Below are positions 1 to 10,863 of a stretch of DNA of 64,000 bases, one piece after another (position 1 is the stretch's first letter; each line of letters opens with the position of its first letter). A program made the translations under genes and the position numbers. The stretch is from Aurantiacibacter sp. MUD11. Its GTDB lineage: Bacteria; Pseudomonadota; Alphaproteobacteria; Sphingomonadales; Sphingomonadaceae. Where the stretch lies: assembly GCF_026967575.1 (NCBI RefSeq), contig NZ_CP114054.1:496001-560000 (forward strand), written 5' to 3'. The notes under the pieces are model-generated. The model did not search any database. It saw nothing but the letters and a program-made list of their open reading frames with translations, and was not told the origin of the DNA.

Positions 1-1460
1 TCGTGCGGGTGATACCCACCGGTGGTGTCCTCGCCCGCCTCTTCCGGCGTCTTGTGCACGCTGTGCTGGATGTGCTCGCTCTCGATCCAGCGCGGCTTGC
101 CCCAGAAGGTGAGGAACATCAGGCGCCAGGAATAGAAGCTGGTGAGCAGCGCGGCGATCGTGCCCAGCCAGAAGGCGAGCGTCGAATACTCGGTACCGGC
201 AGCATAGGCGACTTCGAGGATGGCATCCTTCGACCAGAAGCCCGCGAAACCTGCAGCAAGGTGATAGACACCCACACCGGTGATCGCGAGCGTGCCGAAC
301 ATCATCGCCCAGAAGGTGAGCGGGATGTGCTTACGCAGGCCGCCGTAATAGCGCATGTCCTGTTCATGGTGCATGGCGTGGATCACCGAGCCGGCACCAA
401 GGAACAGCAGCGCCTTGAAGAAGGCGTGCGTGAACAGGTGGAACATGGCCGCGCCATAGGCACCCACACCGGCGGCGAAGAACATGTAACCCAGCTGCGA
501 GCAGGTGGAATAGGCGATCACCCGCTTGATGTCCCACTGCGTGGTGCCGATCGTCGCGGCGAAGAAGCAGGTGGCGGCACCGATCACGGTGACGACCGCC
601 AGCGCATCGGCCGAGGTTTCGAACATCGGCGACAGGCGGCAGACCATGAATACGCCCGCCGTCACCATGGTGGCGGCGTGGATCAGCGCGGAGACCGGGG
701 TCGGGCCTTCCATCGCGTCCGGCAGCCAGGTGTGCAGGCCCAGCTGTGCGGACTTGCCCATGGCACCCACGAACAGCAGCAGGCACAGGATCGTCATCGT
801 ATCCCAGCGCGCACCCATGAAGGTGATGGTGCTGCCGGCCATGGCCGGCGAGGCTTCCAGGATGGCGTCGATGCTGGTCGTCTGGAACACCAGGAAGGTG
901 CCGAAGATGCCGAGCATGAAGCCGAGGTCGCCCACGCGGTTGACCACGAAGGCCTTGATTGCGGCGGCATTGGCGCTGGGCTTCTTGTACCAGAAGCCGA
1001 TCAGCAGGTAGCTGGCGAGGCCCACGCCTTCCCAACCGAAGAACATCTGCACCAAGTTATCGGCGGTCACCAGCATCAGCATGGCGAAGGTGAACAGCGA
1101 GAGGTAGGCGAAGAACCGGCTCTGGTCCGGATCCTCCTCCATGTAGCCCCAGCTGTAGAGGTGGACGAGCGCGGAAACGGTGGTGATCACCACCAGCATA
1201 ACCGCGGTTAGCGTGTCGACGCGCAGCGCCCAGTCGAAGGTCATGGCGCCGGACTGCACCCAGGTCAGCACCGGCGTAACGCTGGCTTCGCCGGTTCCGC
1301 CCACGAAGGACAGGAAGATCGGCCAGCTCAGCGCGGCAGCAAGGAACAGGCCACCCGTGGTCACCAGCTTGGCAGCCGTGTGACCGATCCAGCGACCGCC
1401 CAGCCCCGCCACGATGGCGGCCAGCAGGGGCGCGAAAACGATGATCAGGATGGAGTTCAA
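1..1460 (-). CDS. nuoL: NADH-quinone oxidoreductase subunit L, 3' part cut by window edge
   Basis: Antiporter-like membrane subunit of complex I that takes part in proton pumping. The reading frame runs open from 1460 to the window edge (about 486 residues of an expected 600-700). It contains many membrane segments and NuoL landmarks such as [54 protein letters not shown] and [18 protein letters not shown]. No ATG lies near the N-terminus. The first usable codon is TTG at 1460-1458, seven bases after an AAGGGA ribosome site that sits inside the end of nuoK, and the frame is closed just upstream by the nuoK stop. The TTG start is therefore well supported. It is the twelfth nuo gene here; nuoM and nuoN presumably follow outside the window. 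Confidence 0.95.
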   Translation of the reverse strand, partial: MNSILIIVFAPLLAAIVAGLGGRWIGHTAAKLVTTGGLFLAAALSWPIFLSFVGGTGEASVTPVLTWVQSGAMTFDWALRVDTLTAVMLVVITTVSALVHLYSWGYMEEDPDQSRFFAYLSLFTFAMLMLVTADNLVQMFFGWEGVGLASYLLIGFWYKKPSANAAAIKAFVVNRVGDLGFMLGIFGTFLVFQTTSIDAILEASPAMAGSTITFMGARWDTMTILCLLLFVGAMGKSAQLGLHTWLPDAMEGPTPVSALIHAATMVTAGVFMVCRLSPMFETSADALAVVTVIGAATCFFAATIGTTQWDIKRVIAYSTCSQLGYMFFAAGVGAYGAAMFHLFTHAFFKALLFLGAGSVIHAMHHEQDMRYYGGLRKHIPLTFWAMMFGTLAITGVGVYHLAAGFAGFWSKDAILEVAYAAGTEYSTLAFWLGTIAALLTSFYSWRLMFLTFWGKPRWIESEHIQHSVHKTPEEAGEDTTGGYHPH

Positions 1461-1463
1461 GGT

Positions 1464-1769
1464 CTATCCCTTCATCCGGTTGACGTCGTCCACGGCGATG
1501 GAGCCGCGGTTACGGAAGTAAATGACGAGGATGGCGAGGCCGATGGCTGCTTCAGCAGCGGCCACGGTCAGCACGAACATGGCGAAGACCTGTCCGGTGA
1601 GATCGTTCAGGAAGGCGCTGAAGGCCACCAGGTTGATGTTCACCGCCAGCAGGATCAGCTCGATCGCCATCAGGATGACGATGATGTTCTTGCGGTTGAG
1701 GAAGATGCCGAGCACGCCGAGCACGAACAGGATCGAGCTGACGACGACATAGTGTTCGATACCGATCAC
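1464..1769 (-). CDS. nuoK: NADH-quinone oxidoreductase subunit K
   Basis: Small membrane subunit of complex I, 101 aa, the family's usual length. Three transmembrane segments are visible. The two intramembrane glutamates needed for proton transfer in the family are present: E37 in the motif AIELIL and E73 in AAAEAAIG. The start overlaps the end of nuoJ by 4 nt, and nuoL begins 3 nt after the stop, so the three are translationally coupled. Confidence 0.97.
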   Translation of the reverse strand: MIGIEHYVVVSSILFVLGVLGIFLNRKNIIVILMAIELILLAVNINLVAFSAFLNDLTGQVFAMFVLTVAAAEAAIGLAILVIYFRNRGSIAVDDVNRMKG

Positions 1770-2383
1770 AGCTCCACCCCCTTGCCGACTTCCGGCTGCG
1801 TGTTGCGGGTCGCCTCTTCCGGACGACGGGCATTCTGCTTGGCAATATCCTGGTGGCCACGACGATGCCCCTGCTCCCGGTGGGTCAGCACGATGGCGCC
1901 GATCATGGCTACCAGCAGGATGATGCCGGCTATCTCGAACAGGAACAGGTACTGGCTGTAGAGCAGCGCACCGACACTCTCGATGTTGCTTTCACCCACC
2001 AGCGGAGCGGCGCTGCCGTCCGGCGTGCCAAGCGTGAGGTTGCCGGCACGGTAGGCACCGATGCCCAGAACCAGTTCGGCCAGCAGGATGAGGGCAATCG
2101 CAAATCCGAGCGGTGCATTCTTCATGAAACCGGCGCGCATCTCGGCGAAATCGATGTTGAGCATCATCACGACGAACAGGAACAGCACCGCGACTGCGCC
2201 GACGTAGACGACGACCAGCAGCATGGCGAGGAATTCGGCGCCGACGATGATCATCAGGCCGGCCGCATTGAAGAAGGCGAGGATCAGCCACAGCACGCTG
2301 TGGACCGGGTTGCGCGCGAGGATCGTCATCGCACCGGAGGCGATCACGAGCGCGGCGAAGAGATAGAAGGTAAAGACGGTCAT
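1766..2383 (-). CDS. nuoJ: NADH-quinone oxidoreductase subunit J
   Basis: Membrane subunit of complex I, 205 aa. Five hydrophobic segments are followed by a polar C-terminal tail of about 35 residues (from roughly position 170) rich in Arg, Glu and Gln. The segment [18 protein letters not shown] is the typical conserved third helix of NuoJ, which carries the pi-bulge region in known structures. It starts with ATG 18 nt after the nuoI stop and overlaps nuoK by 4 nt. Confidence 0.96.
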   Translation of the reverse strand: MTVFTFYLFAALVIASGAMTILARNPVHSVLWLILAFFNAAGLMIIVGAEFLAMLLVVVYVGAVAVLFLFVVMMLNIDFAEMRAGFMKNAPLGFAIALILLAELVLGIGAYRAGNLTLGTPDGSAAPLVGESNIESVGALLYSQYLFLFEIAGIILLVAMIGAIVLTHREQGHRRGHQDIAKQNARRPEEATRNTQPEVGKGVEL

Positions 2384-2401
2384 GACGGTTTCGCGCGCCC
2401 C

Positions 2402-2887
2402 CTATCGATACGGCGCATCGGCTTCAAGGTTCGCGGCAATCGCCCGCTCCCACTTGTCCCCGTTCGCCAGCAGTTTCGCCTTGTCGTAGAGCAGTTCCTC
2501 GCGCGTTTCGGTCGCGTATTCGAAGTTTGGCCCTTCGACGATGGCATCCACCGGGCAGGCTTCCTGGCAGAAGCCGCAGTAGATGCACTTGGTCATGTCG
2601 ATGTCGTAACGCGTGGTACGGCGGCTGCCGTCGTCACGCGGTTCCGCTTCGATGGTGATCGCCTGCGCCGGGCAGACGGCCTCGCACAGCTTGCAGGCGA
2701 TGCAGCGCTCTTCCCCGTTGGGATAGCGGCGCAAGGCGTGCTCACCGCGGAAACGCGGGCTGAGCGGGTTCTTTTCGAACGGGTAGTTGATCGTCACCTT
2801 GGGCTTGAAGAAGTACTTCAGCGTGAGGGCGTGCGCCTTCACGAACTCCCACAGGGTGAACGACTTGACGAGCTGCGCGACGGTCAT
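2402..2887 (-). CDS. nuoI: NADH-quinone oxidoreductase subunit I (2x[4Fe-4S])
   Basis: Peripheral-arm iron-sulfur subunit that carries clusters N6a and N6b toward the quinone site. The protein has 161 aa. Two complete ferredoxin motifs are present: C62-x2-C65-x2-C68-x3-C72 and C101-x2-C104-x2-C107-x3-C111. The start is ATG at 2887, which overlaps the nuoH stop as ATGA; a longer upstream reading in this frame is only the shadow of nuoH. The N-terminal amphipathic helix and length match alphaproteobacterial NuoI. Confidence 0.97.
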   Translation of the reverse strand: MTVAQLVKSFTLWEFVKAHALTLKYFFKPKVTINYPFEKNPLSPRFRGEHALRRYPNGEERCIACKLCEAVCPAQAITIEAEPRDDGSRRTTRYDIDMTKCIYCGFCQEACPVDAIVEGPNFEYATETREELLYDKAKLLANGDKWERAIAANLEADAPYR

Positions 2888-3936
2888 GCCGCACCTCCGT
2901 AACGGGTAAACATCAGCCATCCCGAGATAACGACGACGAAAATCAGGCTCATCGGCAGGAACACCTTCCAGCCAAGCCGCATCAGCTGGTCGTAGCGATA
3001 GCGCGGAACCGTCGCCATCACCCAGCTGAACATGAAGAAGAAGAAGAAGGTCTTGAGCAGGAACCAGACGATGCCCGGCACCCAGTACAGCGCCTCGATC
3101 TCCACCGGCGGCAGCCAGCCACCGAAGAACAGCAGCGTGTTGAGCGCGCACATCAGCAGGATGTTCGCATACTCACCCAGCCAGAACAGCGCGAAGGCCA
3201 TCGAGCTGTATTCGGTCTGGTAACCGGCGACGAGCTCGCTTTCCGCTTCGGTCAGGTCGAACGGCACGCGCTGCGTTTCCGCGAGGCTGGAGATGAAGAA
3301 CACCACCCACATCGGGAACAGCAGCAGGTTGAACCAGTAGCCGTTCACGAAGCCGAGGCCGTGGCCCTTCTGCGCATCGACGATGTCGCTGAGGTTGAAC
3401 GTCCCGGCGTAGAGCACCACGCATACGAGGATGAAGCCGATCGAGACTTCGTAGGAAATCATCTGTGCCGCGGCGCGCATGGCGGAGAAGAACGGGTACT
3501 TCGAGTTCGAAGCCCAGCCCGCCATGGTGATGCCGTAAACCGACAGCGAGGAGATCGCGAGGATGTAGAGCAGGCCGACGTTGATATCCGCCAGCACCAC
3601 GCCCGCATCGAAGGGGATCACCGCCCAGGCGAGCAACGCCACGGTAAAGGTGATGATCGGCGCGAGCAGGAAGATGCCCTTGTTCGAGGCCGAGGGAATG
3701 ATGGTTTCCTGCAGGAACACCTTCAGGCCGTCCGCGAAGCTCTGCAGCAAGCCGAAGGGGCCGACCACGTTGGGACCGCGACGCAGGTTGATCGCCGCCC
3801 ACACCTTGCGGTCGACATAGATGATCATGGCAACGGCCAGCATCAGCGGCAGCGCGATGGCCAGGATGCCGACAATCGAGGCGACGAACAGGGCCCAGCC
3901 CTCATCCATTCCGAGAGAGACGAAGAACTCGGTCAT
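2884..3936 (-). CDS. nuoH: NADH-quinone oxidoreductase subunit H
   Basis: Membrane subunit of complex I that forms the quinone access chamber together with NuoB and NuoD. It has 350 aa with eight or nine hydrophobic segments. Family signatures are readable: [55 protein letters not shown] and the F-rich segment near the C-terminus. It starts with ATG overlapping the nuoG stop by 4 nt and ends overlapping nuoI by 4 nt. Confidence 0.97.
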   Translation of the reverse strand: MTEFFVSLGMDEGWALFVASIVGILAIALPLMLAVAMIIYVDRKVWAAINLRRGPNVVGPFGLLQSFADGLKVFLQETIIPSASNKGIFLLAPIITFTVALLAWAVIPFDAGVVLADINVGLLYILAISSLSVYGITMAGWASNSKYPFFSAMRAAAQMISYEVSIGFILVCVVLYAGTFNLSDIVDAQKGHGLGFVNGYWFNLLLFPMWVVFFISSLAETQRVPFDLTEAESELVAGYQTEYSSMAFALFWLGEYANILLMCALNTLLFFGGWLPPVEIEALYWVPGIVWFLLKTFFFFFMFSWVMATVPRYRYDQLMRLGWKVFLPMSLIFVVVISGWLMFTRYGGAA

Positions 3937-5921
3937 TCCGCTGCCTCCTTCAGCTCATCGCCGTGCAGCAGTTCAGCCGAACATTGCTGCATCACCGTAC
4001 TGGCACGGGCGATGGGGTTGGTGAGGTAGAAGTCCTTGATCGGCTGCCCGATCCTGCCGGAAGCCGCGGCATTGGCCGGGGCCGCGGGCAGCGGACCGTA
4101 GTCGGCCAGCCCTTCCAGGCCCAGCGCAGGCACTTCTGCGACCATGGCATCGCGCAGCTGGTCGAAGCTGTCGAAGCCGACGCTTACGCCCAGCGCATCA
4201 GCCAGCGCGCGCAGGATGGTCCAGTCCTCGCGCGCATCGCCGGGAGCGAAGATCGCCTTGTCGGACATCTGCACGCGGCCCTCGGTGTTCACATAGGTGC
4301 CGGGCTTCTCGGTATAGGCGGCGGCGGGCAGGATGATGTCCGCCGCGTGCGCGCCCTTGTCGCCGTGGTGGCCGATGTAGACCTTCAGCGAACCGTCGAA
4401 CTGGCTCCAGTCCACTTCGTCCGCGCCCAGCGCCAGCACCACCTTGGGCTTGGCCTCGACCACGTCGGCGAGGCCGCCCTTCTGCGCGAAGCCCAGCATC
4501 AGCGCGCCCATGCGGGCAGCCGAGATGTGCAGCGCGTTGAATTCTGCGCCCAGTTCGTGCGCGAGCGCCAGTGCCTTGCCATGCGCTCCCGCGCCGAAAC
4601 CTGCGGCGCCGAGGATGACGGCAGGCTTGTCGGCATCCTTGAAGGCGTCGGAGACTGCAGTCGGCAGGCTGTCGAGCACCGCCAGGTCGTCACCCAGGAA
4701 AGTGGCCGGATAGGTGGTTTCCCACTCGGGGCCGACGATGAATACCTTGGCACCGCGCTTGGCGGCCTTGCGCAGGCGGACGTTCACCAGCGGGGCTTCC
4801 CAGCGCACGTGGCTGCCGATGATCAGGATGGCGTCTGCTTCCTCGATCCCGGCGAAGGTGCTGTTGAAGTTCACCGCAGCGAGGTTGGACGTGTCGTAGT
4901 CCATGCCGGTCTGGCGGCTCTCGATCAGGTCGGAACCGCTCGCCTTCAGCAGCGCCTTGGCCGCGAACATGGTTTCGCAATCCACCATGTCACCCGCGAT
5001 GGCGGCAATGCTGCTGCCCGGCTTTTCCTTGGCAATCTTCTTGAACGCTTCGTCCCAGCTGGCAGCCTGCAGCTTGCCGCGACGACGGATGAAGACCTTG
5101 TCGAGGCGACGCCGGGTCAGGCCGTCGACCTGGTAGCGCGCCTTGTCGGAGATCCACTCCTCGTTCACGTCATCGTTGATGCGCGGCAGCACGCGCAGCA
5201 CTTCGCGGCCACGGCTGTCGATCCGGATGTTGGAACCCACCGCGTCGGAAACGTCGATGCCCAGCGTCTTCTTCAGCTCCCACGGGCGGCTCTCGTAGGC
5301 ATAGGGGCCGCTGGTGAGCGCGCCGACCGGGCACAGGTCGATCACGTTGGCCGACAGCTCGTGCTTGGCGGCCTGTTCCAGGTAGGTGGTGATCTGCATG
5401 TCCTCGCCGCGATAGAGCGCGCCGATTTCGTCCACCCCGGCGATCTCTTCGGAGAAGCGCACGCAACGGGTGCAGTGGATGCAGCGGGTCATGATCGTCT
5501 TGATCAGCGGGCCCATGTTCTTGCTCGTCACCGCACGCTTGTTCTCGTGGTAGCGTGAGGCACCACGGCCATAGGCCATGGCCTGGTCCTGCAGGTCGCA
5601 TTCGCCGCCCTGGTCGCAGATCGGGCAGTCGAGCGGGTGGTTGATGAGGAGGAACTCCATCACCCCTTCCCGCGCCTTCTTCACCATTTCGGAATCGGTG
5701 CGGATTTCCTGCCCCTCGGTGGCGGGCAGCGCGCAGGACGCCTGCGGCTTGGGCGGCCCCGGCTTCACTTCCACCAGGCACATGCGGCAGTTGCCGGCAA
5801 TCGACAGCCGCTCATGATAGCAGAAGCGGGGGATTTCCTTCCCCGCCTGTTCGCAGGCCTGCAGGACGGTAGCGCCTGCGGGGACCTCGATTTCCTGTCC
5901 GTCTACTGTGACCTTAGGCAT
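3933..5921 (-). CDS. nuoG: NADH-quinone oxidoreductase subunit G
   Basis: Large iron-sulfur subunit of the NADH-oxidising arm, 662 aa. The N-terminal ferredoxin domain has [2Fe-2S] ligands C34, C45, C48 and C63. The next cluster (N5) uses H95, C99, C102 and C108, and the [4Fe-4S] cluster N4 uses C147, C150, C153 and C197. The C-terminal two thirds is the molybdopterin-oxidoreductase-like fold without a cofactor, as is usual in NuoG. I see no extra Cys set for an N7 cluster. The start ATG shares one base with the stop of the upstream secreted protein (TAATG). Confidence 0.97.
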   Translation of the reverse strand: MPKVTVDGQEIEVPAGATVLQACEQAGKEIPRFCYHERLSIAGNCRMCLVEVKPGPPKPQASCALPATEGQEIRTDSEMVKKAREGVMEFLLINHPLDCPICDQGGECDLQDQAMAYGRGASRYHENKRAVTSKNMGPLIKTIMTRCIHCTRCVRFSEEIAGVDEIGALYRGEDMQITTYLEQAAKHELSANVIDLCPVGALTSGPYAYESRPWELKKTLGIDVSDAVGSNIRIDSRGREVLRVLPRINDDVNEEWISDKARYQVDGLTRRRLDKVFIRRRGKLQAASWDEAFKKIAKEKPGSSIAAIAGDMVDCETMFAAKALLKASGSDLIESRQTGMDYDTSNLAAVNFNSTFAGIEEADAILIIGSHVRWEAPLVNVRLRKAAKRGAKVFIVGPEWETTYPATFLGDDLAVLDSLPTAVSDAFKDADKPAVILGAAGFGAGAHGKALALAHELGAEFNALHISAARMGALMLGFAQKGGLADVVEAKPKVVLALGADEVDWSQFDGSLKVYIGHHGDKGAHAADIILPAAAYTEKPGTYVNTEGRVQMSDKAIFAPGDAREDWTILRALADALGVSVGFDSFDQLRDAMVAEVPALGLEGLADYGPLPAAPANAAASGRIGQPIKDFYLTNPIARASTVMQQCSAELLHGDELKEAAE

Positions 5922-6571
5922 TATTCGGCACCCTGGATAATCGGAACTCCACCACCGGTGGCAGCGTGATAAGCTGCCTCGGCAATGGCCATGCGCACAC
6001 TGGTGGGACGCAACCGGACTTCGCGATCCTGCGGCAGGCAGGGTGCGAAATCGGCAGCGATGGTGCGGATGAATTCAAGCTCGCCCTGCGTCGCCACGCG
6101 GGTTTCGCGCAGCAAGGCGCGCGCCTCTGCCGGATGGGCGACGACATAGCAACGGGCGAAATCGTGCAGCGAGGCGATCACCTCGGGACCGGTCGGCGGC
6201 GCGGCGATGAAGGCCTCGACAGTCGCGTCCGGGAGGGCTTCGAACAGGCCTTCGGCCACCACGCCGCGCACATGCGAACGAAGGAAGCCGGCCTGGACGA
6301 AATTGCCCATGCAGCCGTTGCGCGAACGGTGGAACAGCGCGTCAAACGCGGCGTCCTCGTCGCTGCTGTCGATATTGCTGGCGAGGAAAGCGGTCGATTC
6401 CTCGGTCTTCTGCTCGGCAAGGCAGGTGCCCATCTGGCCGAGCATGCTCCAGTATTCGGCCTCGCTCGCCTGTGTCGGCGCATCGGAGAACCCGGAGGCG
6501 GAGCCGTTGATCTGGGCTGCGGCCGGTGCGGCCAGTGCCAGTGCGGCAAGAGCGGGCAATAGTGCGCGCAT
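5921..6571 (-). CDS. secreted four-cysteine protein, second of a tandem pair inside the nuo operon
   Basis: Function unknown; not a known complex I subunit. The product is 216 aa with a clear signal peptide ([20 protein letters not shown], likely cleaved after AAA). The mature part has exactly four cysteines, in contexts GTCLAE, NGCMGN, ARCYVV and APCLPQ. The last third aligns by eye with the preceding gene: both have a CxV segment, then an R(T/E)T-like element, then PC(V/L)PQ and a final segment ending in HA. The two are therefore paralogs. The start ATG overlaps the upstream stop by 4 nt and the end abuts nuoG. A periplasmic location suggests a role in assembly or oxidative folding near the respiratory chain, but that is inference. 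Confidence 0.85.
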   Translation of the reverse strand: MRALLPALAALALAAPAAAQINGSASGFSDAPTQASEAEYWSMLGQMGTCLAEQKTEESTAFLASNIDSSDEDAAFDALFHRSRNGCMGNFVQAGFLRSHVRGVVAEGLFEALPDATVEAFIAAPPTGPEVIASLHDFARCYVVAHPAEARALLRETRVATQGELEFIRTIAADFAPCLPQDREVRLRPTSVRMAIAEAAYHAATGGGVPIIQGAE

Positions 6572-7380
6572 CAGTCCTCGCCCTCCAGCTCGGCGCCTGC
6601 CGGCGGCGGTGCCAGCGTCTGCGACGCGTGCCATAGCCCCTCGCCCAGCCACACCCGCATGGCGAACGGATCGAGGGTGAATTCCTGGCCCTGCGGGACA
6701 CAGGGGCTGATCGCCGGGACCAGCGCACGCAGCGCGGCGGACTCTTCCTCGGACTGCGGCTCGGTGCGGTAGAACAGGTCCGCGCCATGCGGGTCCTGCG
6801 CCACGACGCAGTCGGCCAGCATCATGGCCGAGTGGATCATCGGGTTGCCGGCAGAAAGCGGATACTCGCGCTCCCCGACGACGTAGCCGGGCTGCACCCA
6901 GGTGGCGCCGTCCTCGTACATGTCGAGATAGGCGGCCTGGATATACCAGCGACGCATCGACTCGGCATTGTAGCTCAGCTGCACGCCGGTGTTGTTGCGA
7001 CTGGCGACGCGGCGCAGGCAGGTGCGCACCGGGTAGTAGTCGCCGATCTCGTTGTTGCTGATGCCAATCTGCTCGAAGTTGCGGAAACCGAAATCGGTCC
7101 GCGCCAGCAGGTCCAGACCGTCTTCGTTCGAACGGTCCCAGATGCAGTTGGCGAAATGATCGACCATGCCCAGGCTGCGCCGACGCGTCACTTCGGAGAC
7201 TTCCGAGGGTGGGACGAAACGCGGCATGGTGGGGAACTGGCGCGAGCGCGGGATGCGCGAATTCAGCGGCGTGTAGTCGTCGTTGTTGCTCTGCGCGAGC
7301 GCGGCATTGCTGCCGGTCGCGACAGGCTCGACGACGACAATCAGCGCCGCAAACAGGATCAAGGCGAGCAGTCGCCTCAC
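6571..7380 (-). CDS. secreted four-cysteine protein, first of a tandem pair inside the nuo operon
   Basis: Function unknown. The product is 269 aa when started at GTG 7380, which overlaps the nuoF stop as GTGA and has a GGAGG site seven bases upstream; longer frames are nuoF shadow. The N-terminus is a signal peptide with a hydrophobic run and a likely cut after ALA-Q near residue 30. The mature protein has four cysteines (contexts ANCIWD, RTCLRR, ADCVVA, SPCVPQ), matching the number and rough spacing of the next gene's. It is paralogous to that gene but has about 50 more residues. There are no catalytic motifs I recognise. Placement between nuoF and nuoG with coupled translation implies expression in fixed ratio with complex I. 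Confidence 0.85.
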   Translation of the reverse strand: MRRLLALILFAALIVVVEPVATGSNAALAQSNNDDYTPLNSRIPRSRQFPTMPRFVPPSEVSEVTRRRSLGMVDHFANCIWDRSNEDGLDLLARTDFGFRNFEQIGISNNEIGDYYPVRTCLRRVASRNNTGVQLSYNAESMRRWYIQAAYLDMYEDGATWVQPGYVVGEREYPLSAGNPMIHSAMMLADCVVAQDPHGADLFYRTEPQSEEESAALRALVPAISPCVPQGQEFTLDPFAMRVWLGEGLWHASQTLAPPPAGAELEGED

Positions 7381-8669
7381 TCGGCAGCCTCCGCCAGCGA
7401 GGCTTCGCGTTCGGCGATGCGACGCTCCAGTTCCGGGCGGAAGTGACGCAGCAGGCCCTGGATCGGCCAGGCAGCGGCATCGCCAAGCGCACAGATAGTG
7501 TGGCCTTCGACCTGCTTCGTGACCTCGTAGAGCATGTCGATCTCTGCCGGCGAGCTTTCGCCCACGCGCAGGCGCTCCATCACGCGCCACATCCAGCCCG
7601 TGCCTTCGCGGCACGGCGTGCACTGGCCGCAGCTCTCGTGCTTGTAGAAGTAGGACAGGCGGCTGATGGCGCGGACGATGTCGGTCGACTTGTCCATCAC
7701 GATCACGCCGGCGGTGCCGAGGCCGGAGCCCAGCTCCTTAAGCCCGTCGAAATCCATGTGCGCGCTGCGGATCTGCTCGCCCGGCACCAGCGGCACCGAG
7801 GAACCGCCGGGGATCACCGCCAGCAGGTTGTCCCACCCGCCGCGAATGCCGCCGCAGTGCTTCTCGATCAACTCCTCGAAGGTGATGCTCATCGCTTCTT
7901 CGACGACGCACGGGTTGTTCACGTGGCCGCTGATCTGGAACAGCTTGGTGCCCTTGTTGTTCTCGCGCCCGAAGCTGGCGAACCAGCTGGCGCCGCGCCG
8001 CAGGATGGTGGGCACCACGGCGATCGATTCCACGTTGTTGACCGTGGTCGGGCAGCCGTAGAGGCCCGCGCCGGCCGGGAACGGCGGCTTCAGGCGGGGC
8101 TGCCCCTTCTTGCCTTCGAGGCTTTCGATCATCGCGGTTTCCTCACCGCAGATGTAGGCGCCCGCACCGCGGTGCATGAAGACGTCGAAATCGTAGCCCG
8201 TGCCGCTGGCGTTCTTGCCGATCAGGCCGGCGTCATAGGCCTCGTCGATGGCGGCCTGCAGCGTTTCAGCCTCGCGAATGTACTCCCCGCGAATGTAGAT
8301 GTAGGCAGCTCGCGCGCGCATGGCGTAACCGGCGATCAGCGCGCCTTCGATCAGCTTGTGCGGATCGTGGCGGATGATCTCGCGGTCCTTGCACGACCCG
8401 GGTTCGGATTCGTCGGCGTTGATAACGAGGAAGGACGGACGACCATCCTTGCTCTCCTTCGGCATGAAGGACCACTTCATGCCGGTGGGGAAGCCAGCGC
8501 CGCCACGCCCACGCAGGCCCGATGCCTTGATCTCCTCGATGATGTCGTCCTGCGACTTCGCCATCAGGTTCTTGGTATCGTCCCAGTCGCCGCGCTTGCG
8601 GGCAGCGTCGAGGTTCCACGGCTGGAAGCCGTAGACATTGGTGAAGATGCGATCCTTGTCAGCCAGCAT
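7377..8669 (-). CDS. nuoF: NADH-quinone oxidoreductase subunit F (FMN, NADH site)
   Basis: NADH-binding flavoprotein subunit that carries FMN and cluster N3, 430 aa. The nucleotide-binding glycine-rich motif [10 protein letters not shown] lies at residues 54-63. The [4Fe-4S] ligands are C347, C350 and C353 in [11 protein letters not shown], plus C393 in [10 protein letters not shown]. The start is ATG 8669 (MLADKDRIF), which shares one base with the stop of the 47-aa microprotein; the longer frame upstream is out-of-frame sequence of that microprotein and nuoE. Confidence 0.97.
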   Translation of the reverse strand: MLADKDRIFTNVYGFQPWNLDAARKRGDWDDTKNLMAKSQDDIIEEIKASGLRGRGGAGFPTGMKWSFMPKESKDGRPSFLVINADESEPGSCKDREIIRHDPHKLIEGALIAGYAMRARAAYIYIRGEYIREAETLQAAIDEAYDAGLIGKNASGTGYDFDVFMHRGAGAYICGEETAMIESLEGKKGQPRLKPPFPAGAGLYGCPTTVNNVESIAVVPTILRRGASWFASFGRENNKGTKLFQISGHVNNPCVVEEAMSITFEELIEKHCGGIRGGWDNLLAVIPGGSSVPLVPGEQIRSAHMDFDGLKELGSGLGTAGVIVMDKSTDIVRAISRLSYFYKHESCGQCTPCREGTGWMWRVMERLRVGESSPAEIDMLYEVTKQVEGHTICALGDAAAWPIQGLLRHFRPELERRIAEREASLAEAAE

Positions 8670-8812
8670 CAGGCGAAGCCTCCGAACACGAAGATTGCTA
8701 CCAGGGCGAGGATGGCGACCAGCGCAATCGTCTTGACGATGCCTTTCAGCACCTTCCAGGCGATGGCGATCAGCACGACCGCGACGAGGATGGGGATGAT
8801 CTGATCGGTCAC
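8669..8812 (-). CDS. 47-aa single-pass membrane microprotein between nuoE and nuoF
   Basis: A short gene starting with GTG at 8812, which overlaps the nuoE stop as GTGA, and ending TGATG with nuoF. The product starts [19 protein letters not shown] and has two hydrophobic stretches split by a Lys-containing hinge ([10 protein letters not shown]), ending in VFGGFA. It resembles a one- or two-pass inner-membrane microprotein. Perfect packing between two complex I genes, in frame and with no spare bases on either side, is the main evidence that it is real. Function is not known; a supernumerary complex I subunit or assembly peptide is possible. Confidence 0.75.
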   Translation of the reverse strand: MTDQIIPILVAVVLIAIAWKVLKGIVKTIALVAILALVAIFVFGGFA

Positions 8813-9477
8813 CACTCACCCCGATAGTCGTGGTTCTCGGTGACCATGTCCTTCAGCGACGTCGGACCGCCCGCAGGCTCCGACGTGTGACGACCCGGTT
8901 CCTGCGTGCCGGTCTTCGGCTGCTCGCCCGCGGCCAGCGCGTCGAGCACCTTGTCGAGCCGTTCGGCGGTCAGGTCCTCGTAGTTGTCGTCGTTGATCTG
9001 CACCATCGGCGCGGTGGCGCAGTTGCCCATGCATTCCACCTCGGTGAACGACCACAGCCCGTCTTCGGAGACGTGCCCGGCCTTCATCCCGCGCTTCTTG
9101 CAGGCGGCGATCAGGTCATCCGAGCCGCGCAGCATGCACGGCGTGGTACCGCAGACCTGCACGTGGAATTTCCCAACCGGTTCAAGGTTGTACATGGTGT
9201 AGAAGGTCGCGACTTCCAGCACGCGGATGATCGGCATGCCCAGGTAGTCGGCGACATATTCCATCACCGGCAGCGGCAGCCAGCCCTGCGTGTTGGTCTC
9301 TTCGCCAACCTGCCGCTGGGCCAGGTCGAGCAGCGGCATGACCGCGCTCTTCTGGCGGCCTTCGGGATACTTCTTGATGTGCCAGTCGGCCTTCTCACGG
9401 TTGGCGTCCGTGAAAGTCCAGCCACCCCAACGCTCGCGCAGTTCGGGGGTATCTGTGGCGATCTTACGAGCGGCCAT
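8809..9477 (-). CDS. nuoE: NADH-quinone oxidoreductase subunit E ([2Fe-2S])
   Basis: Thioredoxin-fold subunit of the NADH arm with cluster N1a. The product is 222 aa from ATG 9477. [2Fe-2S] ligands are C109 and C114 (CGTTPC) and C149 and C153 (CMGNC). A C-terminal extension of roughly 40 residues (Gly/Pro/Thr-rich, ending in HDYRGEW) goes beyond the core domain, as in other alphaproteobacteria. The start lies inside the last 14 nt of the upstream 62-aa gene, so translation is probably coupled. Confidence 0.96.
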   Translation of the reverse strand: MAARKIATDTPELRERWGGWTFTDANREKADWHIKKYPEGRQKSAVMPLLDLAQRQVGEETNTQGWLPLPVMEYVADYLGMPIIRVLEVATFYTMYNLEPVGKFHVQVCGTTPCMLRGSDDLIAACKKRGMKAGHVSEDGLWSFTEVECMGNCATAPMVQINDDNYEDLTAERLDKVLDALAAGEQPKTGTQEPGRHTSEPAGGPTSLKDMVTENHDYRGEW

Positions 9478-9652
9478 CAGCCAGCCTCCGTTCGATGAAA
9501 CGGCCCACGTAGAGGCCGACCACCGCGGCAAAGGCGGTGGACAAAACTTCCTTCAGCGAAGCCTCGCCGTGAAATGCCGCCAGGTAGGCGGCCACGGCCG
9601 AAGCGAACGCCGCAAAAGCTGCGACGAAGATGAAGATCTCGCGCAGGATCAA
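9464..9652 (-). CDS. 62-aa membrane protein between nuoD and nuoE
   Basis: Starts with TTG at 9652, overlapping the nuoD stop by two bases, with a GGGGAG ribosome site about nine bases upstream. The product has a strongly hydrophobic N-terminal helix ([22 protein letters not shown]), a short polar turn with Glu and Lys, then a second amphipathic or membrane helix ([19 protein letters not shown]) and a polar tail. There are no ATG codons in the frame. It overlaps the nuoE start by 14 nt. I do not recognise a family. Its tight fit in the operon supports it being translated. Confidence 0.72.
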   Translation of the reverse strand: MILREIFIFVAAFAAFASAVAAYLAAFHGEASLKEVLSTAFAAVVGLYVGRFIERRLADGRS

Positions 9653-10863
9653 CGGTCACACTCCCCGAACACCACGTCGATGGCGCCAAGGATGGCGGTC
9701 GCGTCGGGCAGCATGTGGCCCTTGGACATGAAGTCCATTGCCTGCAGGTGGCTGAACGCCGTCGGGCGGATCTTGCAGCGGTACGGCTTGTTGGAACCGT
9801 CGCTGACCAGGTAGACGCCGAATTCGCCCTTGGGGCTTTCGGTCGCCACGTAGACTTCGCCCGCGGGCACGTGGAAGCCCTCGGTATAGAGCTTGAAGTG
9901 GTGGATCAGCGCTTCCATCGACTGCTTCATCTCGGCGCGCTTGGGCGGCGAAACCTTGCGGTCGTCGGTGCAGATCGGGCCTTCGGGCATTTCCGCCAGG
10001 CACTGCTTGATGATGCGGGCCGACTGGTAGACTTCCTCGCAACGAACCATGAAGCGGTCGTAGCAGTCGGAATTGGTGCCGACGGGGACTTCGAAGTCCA
10101 TCCGGTCATAGACGTCGTAGGGCTGCGCCTTGCGCAAGTCCCACGGGATGCCGGCAGCGCGGATCATCGGGCCGGAGAAGCCCCACTTGATCGCGTCTTC
10201 CTTGGAAACGACGGCGATGTCGACATTGCGCTGCTTGAAGATGCGGTTGTCCTGCACCAGGCTCATCGCGTCGCCGAACAGTTCGGGCAGGCGTCCGTCG
10301 ACCCAGTCGCCGATGTCGGTCAGCAGCTTTAGCGGCACGTCCTGGTGCACACCGCCCGGACGGAACCAGGCCGAGTGCATGCGTGCGCCCGACGCGCGTT
10401 CGAAGAAGTTGAGGCAGTCCTCGCGCAGTTCGAACACCCACAGGTTCGGCGTCATCGCGCCGACGTCCATCACGTGCGCGCCGATGTTGAGCATGTGGTT
10501 GCAGATGCGGGTCAGCTCGGCGAACAGCACGCGCAGGTACTGGGCGCGCTCGGGAACCTCGACATTCAGCAGCTTCTCGATCGCGAGGACGTAGGAGTAT
10601 TCCTGCGCCAGCGGCGAGCAGTAGTCGAGCCGGTCGAAGTACGGCAGCGCCTGCAGGTAAGTCTTGTACTCGATCAGCTTCTCGGTGCCGCGGTGCAGCA
10701 GGCCGACGTGCGGATCGATCCGTTCGATGATCTCGCCGTCGAGCTCCATCACCATCCGCAGCACGCCGTGCGCGGCAGGGTGCTGCGGGCCGAAGTTGAT
10801 CGTGTAGTTGGTGATTTCCTCGCCGTCGGTGGTCGGTGAGGTTTCCTGGACGAGGCCGCTCAT
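9649..10863 (-). CDS. nuoD: NADH-quinone oxidoreductase subunit D
   Basis: 49-kDa-type subunit that forms the quinone reduction site with NuoB, 404 aa, the standard length for a NuoD that is not fused to NuoC. Family signatures include [13 protein letters not shown] with the quinone-site histidine, [23 protein letters not shown], the [15 protein letters not shown] segment, and ending FGECDR. The start overlaps nuoC's stop as ATGA. Confidence 0.97.
   Translation of the reverse strand: MSGLVQETSPTTDGEEITNYTINFGPQHPAAHGVLRMVMELDGEIIERIDPHVGLLHRGTEKLIEYKTYLQALPYFDRLDYCSPLAQEYSYVLAIEKLLNVEVPERAQYLRVLFAELTRICNHMLNIGAHVMDVGAMTPNLWVFELREDCLNFFERASGARMHSAWFRPGGVHQDVPLKLLTDIGDWVDGRLPELFGDAMSLVQDNRIFKQRNVDIAVVSKEDAIKWGFSGPMIRAAGIPWDLRKAQPYDVYDRMDFEVPVGTNSDCYDRFMVRCEEVYQSARIIKQCLAEMPEGPICTDDRKVSPPKRAEMKQSMEALIHHFKLYTEGFHVPAGEVYVATESPKGEFGVYLVSDGSNKPYRCKIRPTAFSHLQAMDFMSKGHMLPDATAILGAIDVVFGECDR

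Noticed and set aside
3..1211. Plus-strand 402-aa frame opposite nuoL
   Set aside because: His/Gly/Arg/Glu-rich mirror of membrane-protein codons, no domain, and nuoL reads cleanly on the other strand.
3963..5558. Plus-strand 531-aa frame opposite nuoG
   Set aside because: High-GC antisense frame; nuoG has all cluster ligands and explains the sequence.
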